NCBI RefSeq assembly: GCF_020707265.1
Contig: NZ_JAJFEQ010000003.1
Coordinates: 62,001-126,000, forward strand
Length of the DNA: 64,000 bases
Reading direction: 5' to 3'
From: Massilia sp. IC2-477
Lineage (GTDB): Bacteria > Pseudomonadota > Gammaproteobacteria > Burkholderiales > Burkholderiaceae_D
The translations under genes and the position numbers were made by a program. Below the pieces are notes generated by a model, which saw only the letters and a list, made by a program, of their open reading frames with translations, was not told where the DNA came from and made no database searches. Shown here piece by piece: positions 49,349 to 58,194 of the stretch; position 1 is the stretch's first letter; every line of letters begins with the position of its first letter.

Positions 49349-50416
49349 TCACGCCGCCTTCCTGCGGCGCGCGGGAGCCGTCGATGGAGCGCCGGTGGAC
49401 TTGGCGGCAGTCTTCTTCGCAGCCGGTTTCGCCCCAGCCTTGGTCGCCGTCTTGCGCTTGGGCGCGGCGCCGCTGGCGGCCACGCGGTCGGTGCCGTGTG
49501 CAGCCGTCTTGCGGGCGCGTGGCGGCGGCGCTTCTTCCTCGTCCTCGTCATCGCGGGACGGGCGGCGCTTCTTCGGCGGCGGGTCGTCGTCATCGTCGTC
49601 ATCGTCCGCGGCTTTCGACGGCTTCTTGCCCAGGCTGGCCTGCAGCAGCGAGACCAGGTCGATGACCTTGCCGGTTTCGCGCTTGGCTTCGCCTGGTTCG
49701 GGCATAGTAATGGTCTTGGTCTGGTGCGCCTTGACCTTCTTCTCGATCAGGGCCAGCACGTCCTCGCGGTAGGTGTCGTGGTACTGCTCGGGATCCCAGT
49801 CCTCGGCCATGCCCTGCACCAGGGCCATCGCCATCTTGAGTTCCTTGTCCGTGATCTGGGCTTTCTTGTCGTCGGCCTCGGGGATCTTGAGGTCGCCCGC
49901 GTCGCGGATCTCGTCGGCATAGCGCAGCGTGTTCATGACGATGGTGTCGCCCACGCAGACCAGCGCCGCCAGGTGCTGCTTGACGCGGATGACCACGCGC
50001 GCGATGCCGATCTTGCCGGCCTTGCGCAGTGTCTCGCGCAGCAGCGCGTAGACCTTGTCGCCGCCCTTGCCGGGTGCGAGGTAGTAGGGCTGCTCGAAGT
50101 ACAGCAGCGAGACGTCCTCGGCATCGACGAAGGCAAGGATGTCGATGGTCTGGGTGGCTTCGGGATTGGCGCGCCGCAGGTCTTCGTCGGACAGCACGAC
50201 GTATTCGCCGCTGGTGTACTCGTAGCCCTTGACGATGTCGTCCCAGGAGACTTCCTTGCCGTTGCCCTTGTTGTAGCGCTTGAAGCCGACCGGCGAGAAG
50301 TCGCGCCGGTCGAGCATGGTCAGGTCGAGCCCCTTGTTGTCGACCGCCGGATACATATCGACGGGGATGTGCACCAGTCCAAAGCTGATCGCACCCTTCC
50401 ACATGCTGCGCGGCAT
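49349..50416 (-). CDS. ku: NHEJ DNA end-binding protein Ku
   Basis: A 355-residue Ku. The core domain spans about 1-255 (MWKGAISFGLVHIPVDMY, SLLYFEQPYYLAPGKGGDKVYALL, RETGKVIDLVSLLQASL). It ring-binds broken DNA ends and recruits LigD. The C-terminal tail (about 270-355) is unusually long: eight Asp in a row, then basic and Ala/Lys-rich repeats (KTATKAGAKPAAKKTAAK) like those in the LigD linker. Basic Ku tails help DNA binding. Start ATG 50416 follows AAGGAG. Followed by a coupled membrane gene. Confidence 0.95.
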   Translation of the reverse strand: MPRSMWKGAISFGLVHIPVDMYPAVDNKGLDLTMLDRRDFSPVGFKRYNKGNGKEVSWDDIVKGYEYTSGEYVVLSDEDLRRANPEATQTIDILAFVDAEDVSLLYFEQPYYLAPGKGGDKVYALLRETLRKAGKIGIARVVIRVKQHLAALVCVGDTIVMNTLRYADEIRDAGDLKIPEADDKKAQITDKELKMAMALVQGMAEDWDPEQYHDTYREDVLALIEKKVKAHQTKTITMPEPGEAKRETGKVIDLVSLLQASLGKKPSKAADDDDDDDDPPPKKRRPSRDDEDEEEAPPPRARKTAAHGTDRVAASGAAPKRKTATKAGAKPAAKKTAAKSTGAPSTAPARRRKAA

Positions 50417-50450
50417 ACGCGTTCTCCTTATTGTTGACCTGGTGTCGGCC

Positions 50451-51416
50451 TCACTCGCCGACGGTGCCGGTGATCGGCAGGATCACGCCGGTGATGTAGC
50501 CCGAGCACACCGGCGACGCGAGGAACACGTAGGCCGGCGACAGTTCTTCCGGCTGGGCCGGACGCTTGAAGGTGGTGCTGGCGCCGAATTCCTTGATCTG
50601 CTCGGGCGACTGGTCGGCCGGGTTCAGCGGGGTCCAGACCGGGCCCGGGGCCACGCAGTTGACGCGGATGCCCTGGTCGATCACGCTGGCCGCGAGCGAC
50701 ATGGTGAAGGCGTGGATCGCGCCCTTGGTGGCCGAGTAGTCGAGCAGTTTCTTCGAGCCTTTCAGGCCGGTCACCGAACCGGTGTTGATGATCGACGAGC
50801 CTTCCTTCAGGTAGGGCAGGGCGGCGCGCGCCATGTGGAAGTAGCCGTAGATGTTGGTGCGGAAGGTCTCGTCCAGGCGGTCCTCGGTGATGTCCAGCAG
50901 CGAGCTGGCGTGCTCCTGGAAGGCGGCGTTGTTCACCAGGATATCGAGGCGCCCGAATTCGGCCACCACCTTCTCGACCGCGTCCTTGCAGAACTCGGCG
51001 TCCTTGACGTCGCCCGCGATGGTCACGCAGCGCTGGCCTTCGGCCTCGATGCAGCGCTTGGTTTCGGCGGCGTCCTCGTGTTCGTTCAGGTACATCACGG
51101 CGACGTCGGCGCCTTCGCGCGCGTACAGCACCGCGACCGCGCGGCCGATGCCGGAATCGGCCCCGGTCACGATCGCCGTCATGCCGGCCAGCTTGCCGCT
51201 GCCCTTGTACTGCTCGGCCATGAACTTCGGTTTCTGCTCCATCTGGGCCTCGATGCCCGGCTTGGCGAGGTGCTGCTCGGGCATCGGCGGGGCCGGCTGC
51301 TGGATCCCGGTCTGCACCGGCTCCTCGTTCTCGGCCTTCTGCATGCTGCCGTCGCGCTGGTCCTGGCGGCTCTGGATCGCCTTCTGCTTGTTTGCCACGT
51401 CATCCTGGTTTGCCAT
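50451..51416 (-). CDS. General-stress SDR oxidoreductase (YhdF/YghA-like)
   Basis: A 321-residue short-chain dehydrogenase. An N-terminal extension rich in Gln, Pro and Glu (about 1-65; QQPAPPMPEQHLAKPG) precedes the Rossmann domain with TGADSGIGRAVA, NNAA, and the catalytic Ser, Tyr and Lys (NTGSVTGL, YSATKGA). This form with a long N-terminus is typical of the general stress protein 39 group. Start ATG 51416 follows AGGAG. It lies just upstream of ku on the same strand (34 bp), so they may share a transcript and stress control. Confidence 0.9.
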   Translation of the reverse strand: MANQDDVANKQKAIQSRQDQRDGSMQKAENEEPVQTGIQQPAPPMPEQHLAKPGIEAQMEQKPKFMAEQYKGSGKLAGMTAIVTGADSGIGRAVAVLYAREGADVAVMYLNEHEDAAETKRCIEAEGQRCVTIAGDVKDAEFCKDAVEKVVAEFGRLDILVNNAAFQEHASSLLDITEDRLDETFRTNIYGYFHMARAALPYLKEGSSIINTGSVTGLKGSKKLLDYSATKGAIHAFTMSLAASVIDQGIRVNCVAPGPVWTPLNPADQSPEQIKEFGASTTFKRPAQPEELSPAYVFLASPVCSGYITGVILPITGTVGE

Positions 51417-51589
51417 TGCAATACTCCTGATAGGTGCTGCGTTCGATCGACCGGGAGAGTATTCAATGGCGCGCCCATGTGCGACAGTGCGCTTCCACAC
51501 ACTCGGAGACAAATCTTCGCTATCGGTTCAAGGTGCTTTATGGCAAACTTTCCATCGTTTTGGTCTGGAACCGCTTGTCAGGAATGAAA

Positions 51590-53071
51590 ATGGAAGAAGG
51601 GATGTCCCCGCACCACGGCGCACCTGCGCCGGCCAGCTGCCTGTTCGTCAATCCGGCCGCGCCGCGCCGCGCCGGCTTCCAGCGCGACTGCGGCGCCCTG
51701 TTCGCGCAGCTGCGCGTGGCCGATGGCGCCGAAAGCGCGAGCGAGCTGCTGGCGCAGCAGCCGGCGGACCTTTTGGTGCTCGACCTCGAACGCTTCGAAA
51801 TCGGCATCGACCTGGCAGCCCTCGGCCAGCTGGTTGCGCAGCGCGCCGGCGCGCCGGTGCTGGTGCTGTGCCCCTTCACCAATGCGCGCTGGCTGCCGGC
51901 GCTGATGGCCCACGGCCCGCTGGACTATGCGATCGGTCCCTTCGGCCCGGGCGAGCCCCAGCCCCAGGTCGCCGCGCGCCTGGCGCAGGGCTTTACGGGA
52001 GCGCCGGCGCCAGGCCCGGTCGAGGTGGAGCTGGCTTCGCTGCTGGCGGTGCGCAGCGAGGCCCAGCAGGCGCTGGCCGAAGCCGACGACAGCATCCGCT
52101 TCGGCGAACGCCTGTGCGTGGCCTTGCAGGGCTGGCCCGGCGTGCTGCACGCGGCGATGTTCCAGCTTCACGAGGGTGGCGACCTGCGCCTGGAAGCGCA
52201 GCACGGCGCGGCGGGCCTCGACCTGGCTGCGATCCTGGGGCGGGCCGAGCGCCTGCTGCAGTCGCCGCTGCGCCATGCCTTCCCCGGCCTGCTGGCCGCG
52301 GCCAGCGGCGAACCGGCGCTGCTGGATGCCCTCGACAAGGCGGGCGAGCCGGAGCTGGCGCAAGCCCTGCACGCGCGCGGCGTGCAAATGGTGCTGGGTG
52401 TCCCGATTCCAGCTTCCGGCCCCGGCGCGCCGCGCGGCTCCCTGTGCCTGCTGTTCGGGCATGCGCGCCCGTTCTCGCGCGCCGAGCTGGGCGCCTTTGC
52501 CGACCTGGCCCAGCTGGCCGCGTTTGGTTTGCGCATGGCCGAGATGATGCGCGAAAGCGAAGAGCTGCTGGGCCGCGTGACCCAGCTGGCAACGCTGGAT
52601 GCGCTCACCGGCGTGGCCAACCGGCGCCACGGCGAATACCTGCTGGAGCAGGAAATCAAGCGCGCGCGCCGCTACCGCCTGCCGCTGGCACTGATCGCCT
52701 TCGACATCGACCGCTTCCGCAACATCAACGACGCCTACGGCCACCCGGTCGGCGACGTGGCGCTGCGCACCGTGGCCGACACGGTCCGTGCGCTGCTGCG
52801 TTCGAGCGACGCGCTGGTGCGCTCGGGCGGCGAGGAATTCCAGGTGATCGCCCCGCACACCAGCGCGATCGATGGCCTCAAGCTGGCCGAGAAGCTGCGC
52901 GCCGCCATCGAGCAGGCCGAGATCCCGGGTTGCGACCACCTGACCGTGAGCCTGGGCGTGGCTCAGCTGGGCGAGCTGGAAAACGGCGATTCGCTGGCAG
53001 TGCGGGTCAACGCGGCCCTGGCGCGCGCCAAGCGGGCAGGGCGCAATTGCGTCGAACTCGCGATGCAATAA
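51590..53071 (+). CDS. GAF-GGDEF diguanylate cyclase
   Basis: A 493-residue cyclase. The N-terminal about 130 residues look like a degenerate receiver (LLVLDLERFEIGID lacks the usual motif context). A GAF domain follows (about 150-310), then GGDEF with LATLDALTGVANRR, FDIDRFRNINDAYGH and an intact GGEEF loop (413-417). Start ATG 51590 has AGGA at good distance; ATGs at 51584 and 51602 are alternatives. No EAL. Monocistronic, followed by a SulP gene. Confidence 0.88.
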   Translation: MEEGMSPHHGAPAPASCLFVNPAAPRRAGFQRDCGALFAQLRVADGAESASELLAQQPADLLVLDLERFEIGIDLAALGQLVAQRAGAPVLVLCPFTNARWLPALMAHGPLDYAIGPFGPGEPQPQVAARLAQGFTGAPAPGPVEVELASLLAVRSEAQQALAEADDSIRFGERLCVALQGWPGVLHAAMFQLHEGGDLRLEAQHGAAGLDLAAILGRAERLLQSPLRHAFPGLLAAASGEPALLDALDKAGEPELAQALHARGVQMVLGVPIPASGPGAPRGSLCLLFGHARPFSRAELGAFADLAQLAAFGLRMAEMMRESEELLGRVTQLATLDALTGVANRRHGEYLLEQEIKRARRYRLPLALIAFDIDRFRNINDAYGHPVGDVALRTVADTVRALLRSSDALVRSGGEEFQVIAPHTSAIDGLKLAEKLRAAIEQAEIPGCDHLTVSLGVAQLGELENGDSLAVRVNAALARAKRAGRNCVELAMQ

Positions 53072-53120
53072 GCTCGTATCGCTGTGGTAGGCTAGCGGCT
53101 TTTCTGTAAGCAATACTCTT

Positions 53121-54761
53121 ATGCTCCAGTGGATGCGGCACTACCGGCGTAGCATGCTGCCGGGCGACATCAGCGCCGGCATCGTGGTGGCGATGATGAT
53201 GATCCCGCAGGGCATGGCCTACGCCCTGGTGGCCGGGCTGCCGCCGGTGGTCGGGATCTACGCCAGCATCGTGCCGCCGGTCCTGTACGCCTTGTTCGGC
53301 ACCAGCAGCACCCAGTCGGTGGGGCCGATGGCGATCATCTCCCTCATGACGGCATCCATCCTGACGCCGCTGGCCGCCCCTGGCAGCGCCCTGTATGGCG
53401 TGCTGGCCGCGCAGCTGGCCCTGCTCTCGGGCGCGGTGCTGCTTGCCTGCGGCCTGCTACGCATCGGCTTTCTCGCCAACTTTTTCTCGCGTCCCGTGAT
53501 GAGCGGCTTCACCATCGGTTCGGCGCTCCTGATCGCCTGGGGCCAGCTGCCGGCCCTGCTGGGCGCGGCGCCGCCGCAGCTGCATGCTGCCAGCGCGGCC
53601 CTGGGCCTGGGCGCGCTGGCGCTGCTGGTGTGGGCGCGCAGGTTTCTAGCGGGCGCCCTGCAGCGGCTCGGCATGGCGCCGGTCGCGGCCGACATCGGAG
53701 CGAAGCTGGCGCCCATGCTGGTCGTGGTCGGCGCCACCGCCCTGGTGGCGGGGCTCGGGCTCGACCGGCTGGGCGTGGCCACCACCGGGGCGGTCCCGGC
53801 CGGCTTGCCGGGACTGAACCTGGCCACCTCCGCCACGCACTGGCAGGCGCTGCTGCAGCCGGCACTCCTGGTCGGCTTCATGGTCTTCCTGATCAGCATG
53901 TCCGGCGCCCAGACCCTCGCCCTCAAGCGCGGCGAAAAGCTGGGCAGCAACCGCGAACTGGTGGGACTGGGCGTGGCCAATATCGGCAGCGCCCTGAGCG
54001 GCGGCTTCCCGGTGACCGGCAGCATCTCGCGTTCGGCCGTGAATTTCGCGACCGGCGCCAATTCGCAGCTGGCGAGCCTGATCACGGCGGCGCTGCTTGC
54101 GGCGGCCCTGGTCGCGCCCACCGGCTGGCTGGCGCTGCTGCCGCTGCCGGTGCTGGCGGCCACCATCATCGTCGCGGTGCTGGGCATGCTCGACCTGTCG
54201 ACCCTGCGCACCGCCTGGCATTACGACCGCGCCGACGCCGCGGCCTTGCTGGCGACCGCGTGCGGGGTGCTGGTGCTGGGTGTGGAAGCGGGCGTGGTGG
54301 TGGGCGTGGCGCTGTCGATGGGAGCGCTGATCTGGCGCGCCAGCCGTCCGCACATTGCGGTGCTGGGACGCATCGCCGGCACCGAGCACTTCCGCAACGT
54401 GGATCGCTATTCCACAGAGACCGCACCGGGCCTGCTCCTGCTGCGCGTGGACGCCGGCCTGTTCTTCGGGAACGTCGAGGCGGTCAACGAACGCATCGAG
54501 GACGAGCTGGCCGCGCAGCCGGACACGCGCCACCTGGTGCTGGTGCTGTCGGCGGTGAATGCGATCGACACCTCGGCCCTGTTCGGGCTGGAGGAACTGA
54601 ACACCTCGCTGCGCCAGCGCGGCGTCTTGCTGCACCTTGCCGAAGTCAAGGGGCCGGTGATGGACCGGCTGCGCCACAGCACGCTGCTGCAAGCGCTGAA
54701 TGGCCGTCTGTTCCTGAGTGCGGCGATGGCCTGGGATGAACTGGCCGCCGACAAGGCTTAA
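53121..54761 (+). CDS. SulP-family inorganic anion transporter with STAS domain
   Basis: A 546-residue inner-membrane carrier with about 11-12 transmembrane helices. Family motifs near the start (MMMIPQGMAYALVAGLPPVVGIYAS) and in the middle (GSALSGGFPVTGSISRSAVNFATGA). The C-terminal cytoplasmic STAS domain (about 430-546) includes VNAIDTSALFGLEEL. Substrates of the family include sulfate, bicarbonate and dicarboxylates; none can be picked from sequence. No SD is obvious before ATG 53121. A 56-residue membrane gene follows. Confidence 0.92.
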   Translation: MLQWMRHYRRSMLPGDISAGIVVAMMMIPQGMAYALVAGLPPVVGIYASIVPPVLYALFGTSSTQSVGPMAIISLMTASILTPLAAPGSALYGVLAAQLALLSGAVLLACGLLRIGFLANFFSRPVMSGFTIGSALLIAWGQLPALLGAAPPQLHAASAALGLGALALLVWARRFLAGALQRLGMAPVAADIGAKLAPMLVVVGATALVAGLGLDRLGVATTGAVPAGLPGLNLATSATHWQALLQPALLVGFMVFLISMSGAQTLALKRGEKLGSNRELVGLGVANIGSALSGGFPVTGSISRSAVNFATGANSQLASLITAALLAAALVAPTGWLALLPLPVLAATIIVAVLGMLDLSTLRTAWHYDRADAAALLATACGVLVLGVEAGVVVGVALSMGALIWRASRPHIAVLGRIAGTEHFRNVDRYSTETAPGLLLLRVDAGLFFGNVEAVNERIEDELAAQPDTRHLVLVLSAVNAIDTSALFGLEELNTSLRQRGVLLHLAEVKGPVMDRLRHSTLLQALNGRLFLSAAMAWDELAADKA

Positions 54762-54823
54762 CCTTGCCCTAATAAACCGCTGCCAGACTGGCAAGATCCA
54801 AAACAACGATCTCTGGAGACACG

Positions 54824-54994
54824 ATGCGCTACCACCTGCCGACCCTGGCGTTCTTCGCCGCTGCCGCCATCCTGTATTACTTCGGTCTGCGCGAGGACGC
54901 GGGGCTGATGCTCCTGGCGGGTGGTGTGGCGGAACTCCTGGCCTGGAAGCGCCTGTTCAAAAGGCGCGACGCTGTTCAGGCGCCAGGGCGTTAA
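54824..54994 (+). CDS. Small membrane protein, 56 aa
   Basis: ATG 54824 with GGAGA upstream. Sequence MRYHLPTLAFFAAAAILYYF, a short loop (GLREDAG), a second hydrophobic segment (LMLLAGGVAELLAW) and a basic tail (KRLFKRRD). Two-helix hairpin topology. Too short for standard gene calls. It lies 62 bp after the SulP gene on the same strand and might be co-transcribed. Function unknown. Confidence 0.62.
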   Translation: MRYHLPTLAFFAAAAILYYFGLREDAGLMLLAGGVAELLAWKRLFKRRDAVQAPGR

Positions 54995-55096
54995 CCCTGA
55001 TCACCTGCGCTTCCGGATCGTGCGGCGGCCGGAAGGAGGGCGGTGAGGCGAGTTCCGAGCCGGGTGGCCGCGCTTGACCACCCGGTGCATCGGCGC

Positions 55097-55729
55097 TCAG
55101 GCGCGGCGGCGCTGGGGTTCCGACGGGTCGCGCGGCGGCGCCAGTTTGATGGGCGCGGCCTGGTCCGGGTAGCGGCCCTGGCGGCCTGCGTAGACGGCGG
55201 CGATGGCCGCCATGTCCTTCTCGGTGTCGCCCGTCAGGGTCAGGGTGTCGGTCACGCTGAGCACCTTGGTGCCGTAGTCGATGTAGACCAGCAGCAGCGG
55301 CACGTTCGCGGTGGTGGCAAGGTGGTAGAAACCGCTTTTCCAGTGCGGACGGTAGCTGCGCGTACCTTCCGGCGTGATCGCGATCCAGCACCACGGGGCG
55401 GCCAGCATGTCTTCGGCCAGCTTGCGCGTCGCGCCCATCGAGGCCCGGCGGTCGACGGCGATACCGCCCCAGTAGCGCATGATCGTGCCCATCACGCCGC
55501 GGAACAGCGAATCCTTGGCCAGCCAGCGGAACTTCAGGCCGACCGCCCACTTGGCGAACAGGCCGACCAGGAAATCCCAGTTCGAGGTGTGCGGGTAAAC
55601 CACGGCAATCCCGTGCGGCCCCGGCAGGGGTTTGTAATGCACGTTCCAGCCGGCCAGGTTGAGCAGGCGGAGCGCGGTGCGCTGGCCCCGGGTGGGAAGT
55701 GCTGCGGGCCGCAGCAGGTACTCGCTCAT
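55097..55729 (-). CDS. Lysophospholipid acyltransferase (PlsC-like)
   Basis: A 210-residue membrane-associated acyltransferase with the HX4D catalytic motif HTSNWD (about residue 46) and the acceptor-site motif TPEGTRS. It should transfer an acyl chain to a lysophospholipid or related lipid. The C-terminus is basic and disordered (PPRDPSEPQRRRA). Start ATG 55729 with GAAAGAG is preferred to an upstream frame from 55819. Monocistronic. Confidence 0.87.
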   Translation of the reverse strand: MSEYLLRPAALPTRGQRTALRLLNLAGWNVHYKPLPGPHGIAVVYPHTSNWDFLVGLFAKWAVGLKFRWLAKDSLFRGVMGTIMRYWGGIAVDRRASMGATRKLAEDMLAAPWCWIAITPEGTRSYRPHWKSGFYHLATTANVPLLLVYIDYGTKVLSVTDTLTLTGDTEKDMAAIAAVYAGRQGRYPDQAAPIKLAPPRDPSEPQRRRA

Positions 55730-55897
55730 CGGTTCTCTTTCAAAGTGTTTTCCCGCCAGCATTTGTTGCCAACGGAAAAATAAGCGACGAATTCTATAGC
55801 GAGCCCGAGCGAGGAACAAGCAAAAAAGCTGGTGTCAGTGATGTGCTGTGGTTATGATGCCGCTAGTTTTTCGGCAATATTGATGAGAATTTAACAG

Positions 55898-56245
55898 ATG
55901 GATATCACGATTTACCATAACCCGCGCTGCGGGACCTCGCGCAATACCCTGGTCGCCATCCGCGAGGCCGGCCATGAACCGCAGGTGATCGACTACCTGA
56001 CGACGCCGCCGACGCGTGAACGCCTGCGCGAGATGATCGCTGCCGCCGGCCTGACGGTGCGCGATGCCGTGCGCAGTAAAGAAGCCCTGTTTGGGGAACT
56101 CGGGCTGGATGGCCCCGGCGTCGGCGACGAGGCTCTGCTCGACGCGATGCTCGCGCATCCGGTCCTGATCAACCGGCCGTTTGTGGTCACGCCGAAGGGC
56201 GTACGCCTGTGCCGACCGTTCGAGCTGGTGCGCGAGATCCTCTAA
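55898..56245 (+). CDS. arsC: Glutaredoxin-dependent arsenate reductase ArsC
   Basis: A 115-residue thioredoxin-fold enzyme with the catalytic Cys11 in HNPRCGTSRN, the conserved NRPFVVTPKG with the Arg that binds oxyanion, and LCRPFE near the end. It reduces arsenate to arsenite with glutathione and glutaredoxin. No arsB, arsR or acr3 gene is nearby, so export would depend on genes elsewhere. Related Spx/YffB proteins are a less likely alternative because the ArsC motifs are intact. Confidence 0.92.
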   Translation: MDITIYHNPRCGTSRNTLVAIREAGHEPQVIDYLTTPPTRERLREMIAAAGLTVRDAVRSKEALFGELGLDGPGVGDEALLDAMLAHPVLINRPFVVTPKGVRLCRPFELVREIL

Positions 56246-56335
56246 GAACGCATGGTAGTTCCCCACGGTTCTTGCTTCTTGCCGTGGGAGGTGCCAGACG
56301 CATTGAGTAGTAGCGGCCTACTGGGGCGGCCAATT

Positions 56336-57562
56336 CTATTGGGCCGCCGGCGAGGGCACGCCCGCCGGTTCCGCCTCGGTATAGGGCACGGCGCCGATGT
56401 CGATCTGGCGGCGCGGCCGCAGGGCCACGGCGTCGCCGGCGTCCGGCGCCAGGCCCTTGCCGATGGCGGGCGAGCCCGGCTGGAGCCGGAAGTCCGGCGT
56501 GGGCAGCGAGCGGCTGTAGTCGGCGAACAGCGGGGCCGCGGTGACGGTGCCGGAGTGCTGGCGGCCGGCCGACAGTCTCCAGTCGCCGCCCGAATTCTGG
56601 AACACCAGGTTGTTGCGGTAGCTGATGTTGGCGCCGGTCGCTCCCTGTTCGAGGATGCCGTGGCCGTTGTCGTAGACAATGTTGTTCGCGGTGTGGGTGT
56701 GGTCGTTCGGCCCCTTGCTGTGATAGAAGTCGCCGCCCCCGACCACGATGCCGGTGCCGCAGCCGACCACCGTGTTGCCGCGGATCGTGACGTTGCTGGC
56801 GTCGTGCCACAAGTGGATGCCGGCGCCGGACGCGCGGTAGATGATGTTGTCGCGCACGGTGGCCGTGGTGCTGACGTAGATGCCGTGCATGTAGCGGCAC
56901 TCGGGCGGGCCGATGTCGTGCACGTGGTTGCCGACCACTTCGGCGTCGTTGCCCTTGTAGTAGCTGTCGATGCCGATGCCGGCCCCGCCCTTGGCTTCGC
57001 AGGGCACGTCGTTGCCGATGTGGTGGATGTGGTTGTGGTGGATGCCGTTGTGCGAGCCGCCGTTGTAGATGCCGCTCAGCCACTTCATGCCGCTCTGGTA
57101 CTGGCCGCCGTCGATCTCGAAGCCGATGATGTCGAGGTAGTTGGCGCGGTTGTCCCAGGCCGCCGGCTGGCGCGAATCGAGTGGCGGCACCAGCCGCGCG
57201 CCGCCGCGTTCGGTGGACTCGAACACGATGCGCGCTTCCGCGGTGCCGTGGGTGTTGGTGCGCACACCGCCGAAATAGGTGCCGGGCGCGACATGCACCG
57301 TGGTGCCGGGCGTGACCGCCTGGGCGGCGCGCGTGAGCGTGCGGAAGGGCTCGTCGCGGGTGCCGGGATTGCTGTCCGAGCCGGACGGCGACACGTACAG
57401 GTGGGTGCGCACCAGTTCGGGAATCACGAGGTCTTCCTGACCCGTTTCGCGCAGGCGGCAGCCGGACAGCAGGGTGAGCGCGATGAGCGCGGCCAGCGCT
57501 GCGATCAGGGCGGTGAGGGAGGACGGCTTGGCGAACTGGGCGGTGGACAGGTAATGGCGCAT
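56336..57562 (-). CDS. Right-handed beta-helix lipoprotein (DUF1565-like)
   Basis: A 408-residue exported protein. Start ATG 57562 follows GAGGGAAAG. A long hydrophobic signal ends in the lipobox LLSGC, so it is a lipoprotein. Then LYVSPSGSDSNPGTRDEPF, the DUF1565 opening, and a parallel beta-helix with NGIHHNHIHHIGND and VRDNIIYRASGAGIHLWHD. Beta-helices of this type are often polysaccharide lyases or carbohydrate-binding proteins; no lyase site is evident. A longer frame to 58036 overlaps the thioesterase and is rejected. Confidence 0.87.
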   Translation of the reverse strand: MRHYLSTAQFAKPSSLTALIAALAALIALTLLSGCRLRETGQEDLVIPELVRTHLYVSPSGSDSNPGTRDEPFRTLTRAAQAVTPGTTVHVAPGTYFGGVRTNTHGTAEARIVFESTERGGARLVPPLDSRQPAAWDNRANYLDIIGFEIDGGQYQSGMKWLSGIYNGGSHNGIHHNHIHHIGNDVPCEAKGGAGIGIDSYYKGNDAEVVGNHVHDIGPPECRYMHGIYVSTTATVRDNIIYRASGAGIHLWHDASNVTIRGNTVVGCGTGIVVGGGDFYHSKGPNDHTHTANNIVYDNGHGILEQGATGANISYRNNLVFQNSGGDWRLSAGRQHSGTVTAAPLFADYSRSLPTPDFRLQPGSPAIGKGLAPDAGDAVALRPRRQIDIGAVPYTEAEPAGVPSPAAQ

Positions 57563-57680
57563 CTTTCCCTCGTGGCAGCGGACGTGACCTGGCCAGTGTC
57601 GCCCGTCACAAGCGGAAAGGGGGCCGGTTGCCTCAATGTCTTCCTTGAGCACACTCAATGCGTGGTGCGCGTCAAGCTGC

Positions 57681-58118
57681 CTACACCGTCGGCGCCACCG
57701 CCGGCATGTAGGTATCGATGAACTCGGCCGGCATGCGGCGCGGCCGGCCGCTGCTGATCTCGATGCAGACCAGGTCCCAGCGTCCGCGCAGCACCGTCGC
57801 GCCGTCGCTGTCGCGCACCAGCTGGAAGCGCCGCTCCATCGCCAGCTTGCCGTCGCCTGCCACCAGCCAGGTGGCCAGGCGCAGGCGCTCGCCCAGCAGG
57901 GTCGGCAGCAGGTAATCGTATTCGCCGCGCCGGATCGCCATTGCGCGGTCCAGGCGCCGGTAATCGTCCAGCGTGAGGCCGAGCTGCTCCGAATGGGCCC
58001 AGCCGGCCTGTTCGCACCAGCGCACGTAGACGGCATTGTTCGTATGGTTCAGGCCGTCGATGTCGCCGGCTTCCGGCGTGACGGGCAGGATGAAGGGTTG
58101 CGGGTAATCCCAGTCCAA
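57681..58118 (-). CDS. Acyl-CoA thioesterase, hotdog fold (4HBT/YbgC-like)
   Basis: A 145-residue hotdog-fold protein with PEAGDIDGLNHTNNAVYVRW, where the family's catalytic Asp and the N-terminal helix lie, and RRGEYDYLLPTLLGERL. It hydrolyses acyl-CoA or aryl-CoA thioesters. The start is TTG 58118 with SD AAGAGG; no ATG is available in frame. It ends 118 bp before the beta-helix gene and starts 76 bp after the EEP gene, all on one strand. Confidence 0.83.
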   Translation of the reverse strand: MDWDYPQPFILPVTPEAGDIDGLNHTNNAVYVRWCEQAGWAHSEQLGLTLDDYRRLDRAMAIRRGEYDYLLPTLLGERLRLATWLVAGDGKLAMERRFQLVRDSDGATVLRGRWDLVCIEISSGRPRRMPAEFIDTYMPAVAPTV

Positions 58119-58194
58119 TGTGGCCTCTTGAAACAGTGCGCGGCACGCGGCCGCCAAAGCGCCATTGTACGGCCTGCCCGGGCGCGCCGCCCCT

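Noticed and set aside
56262..56295. Hairpin CCCACGG / CCGTGGG between arsC and the beta-helix gene
   Set aside because: Long 13-nt loop and no U run; too weak to call a terminator.
57563..58036. Extension of the beta-helix protein upstream to 58036
   Set aside because: Overlaps the thioesterase in another frame and would bury the lipoprotein signal inside the protein.
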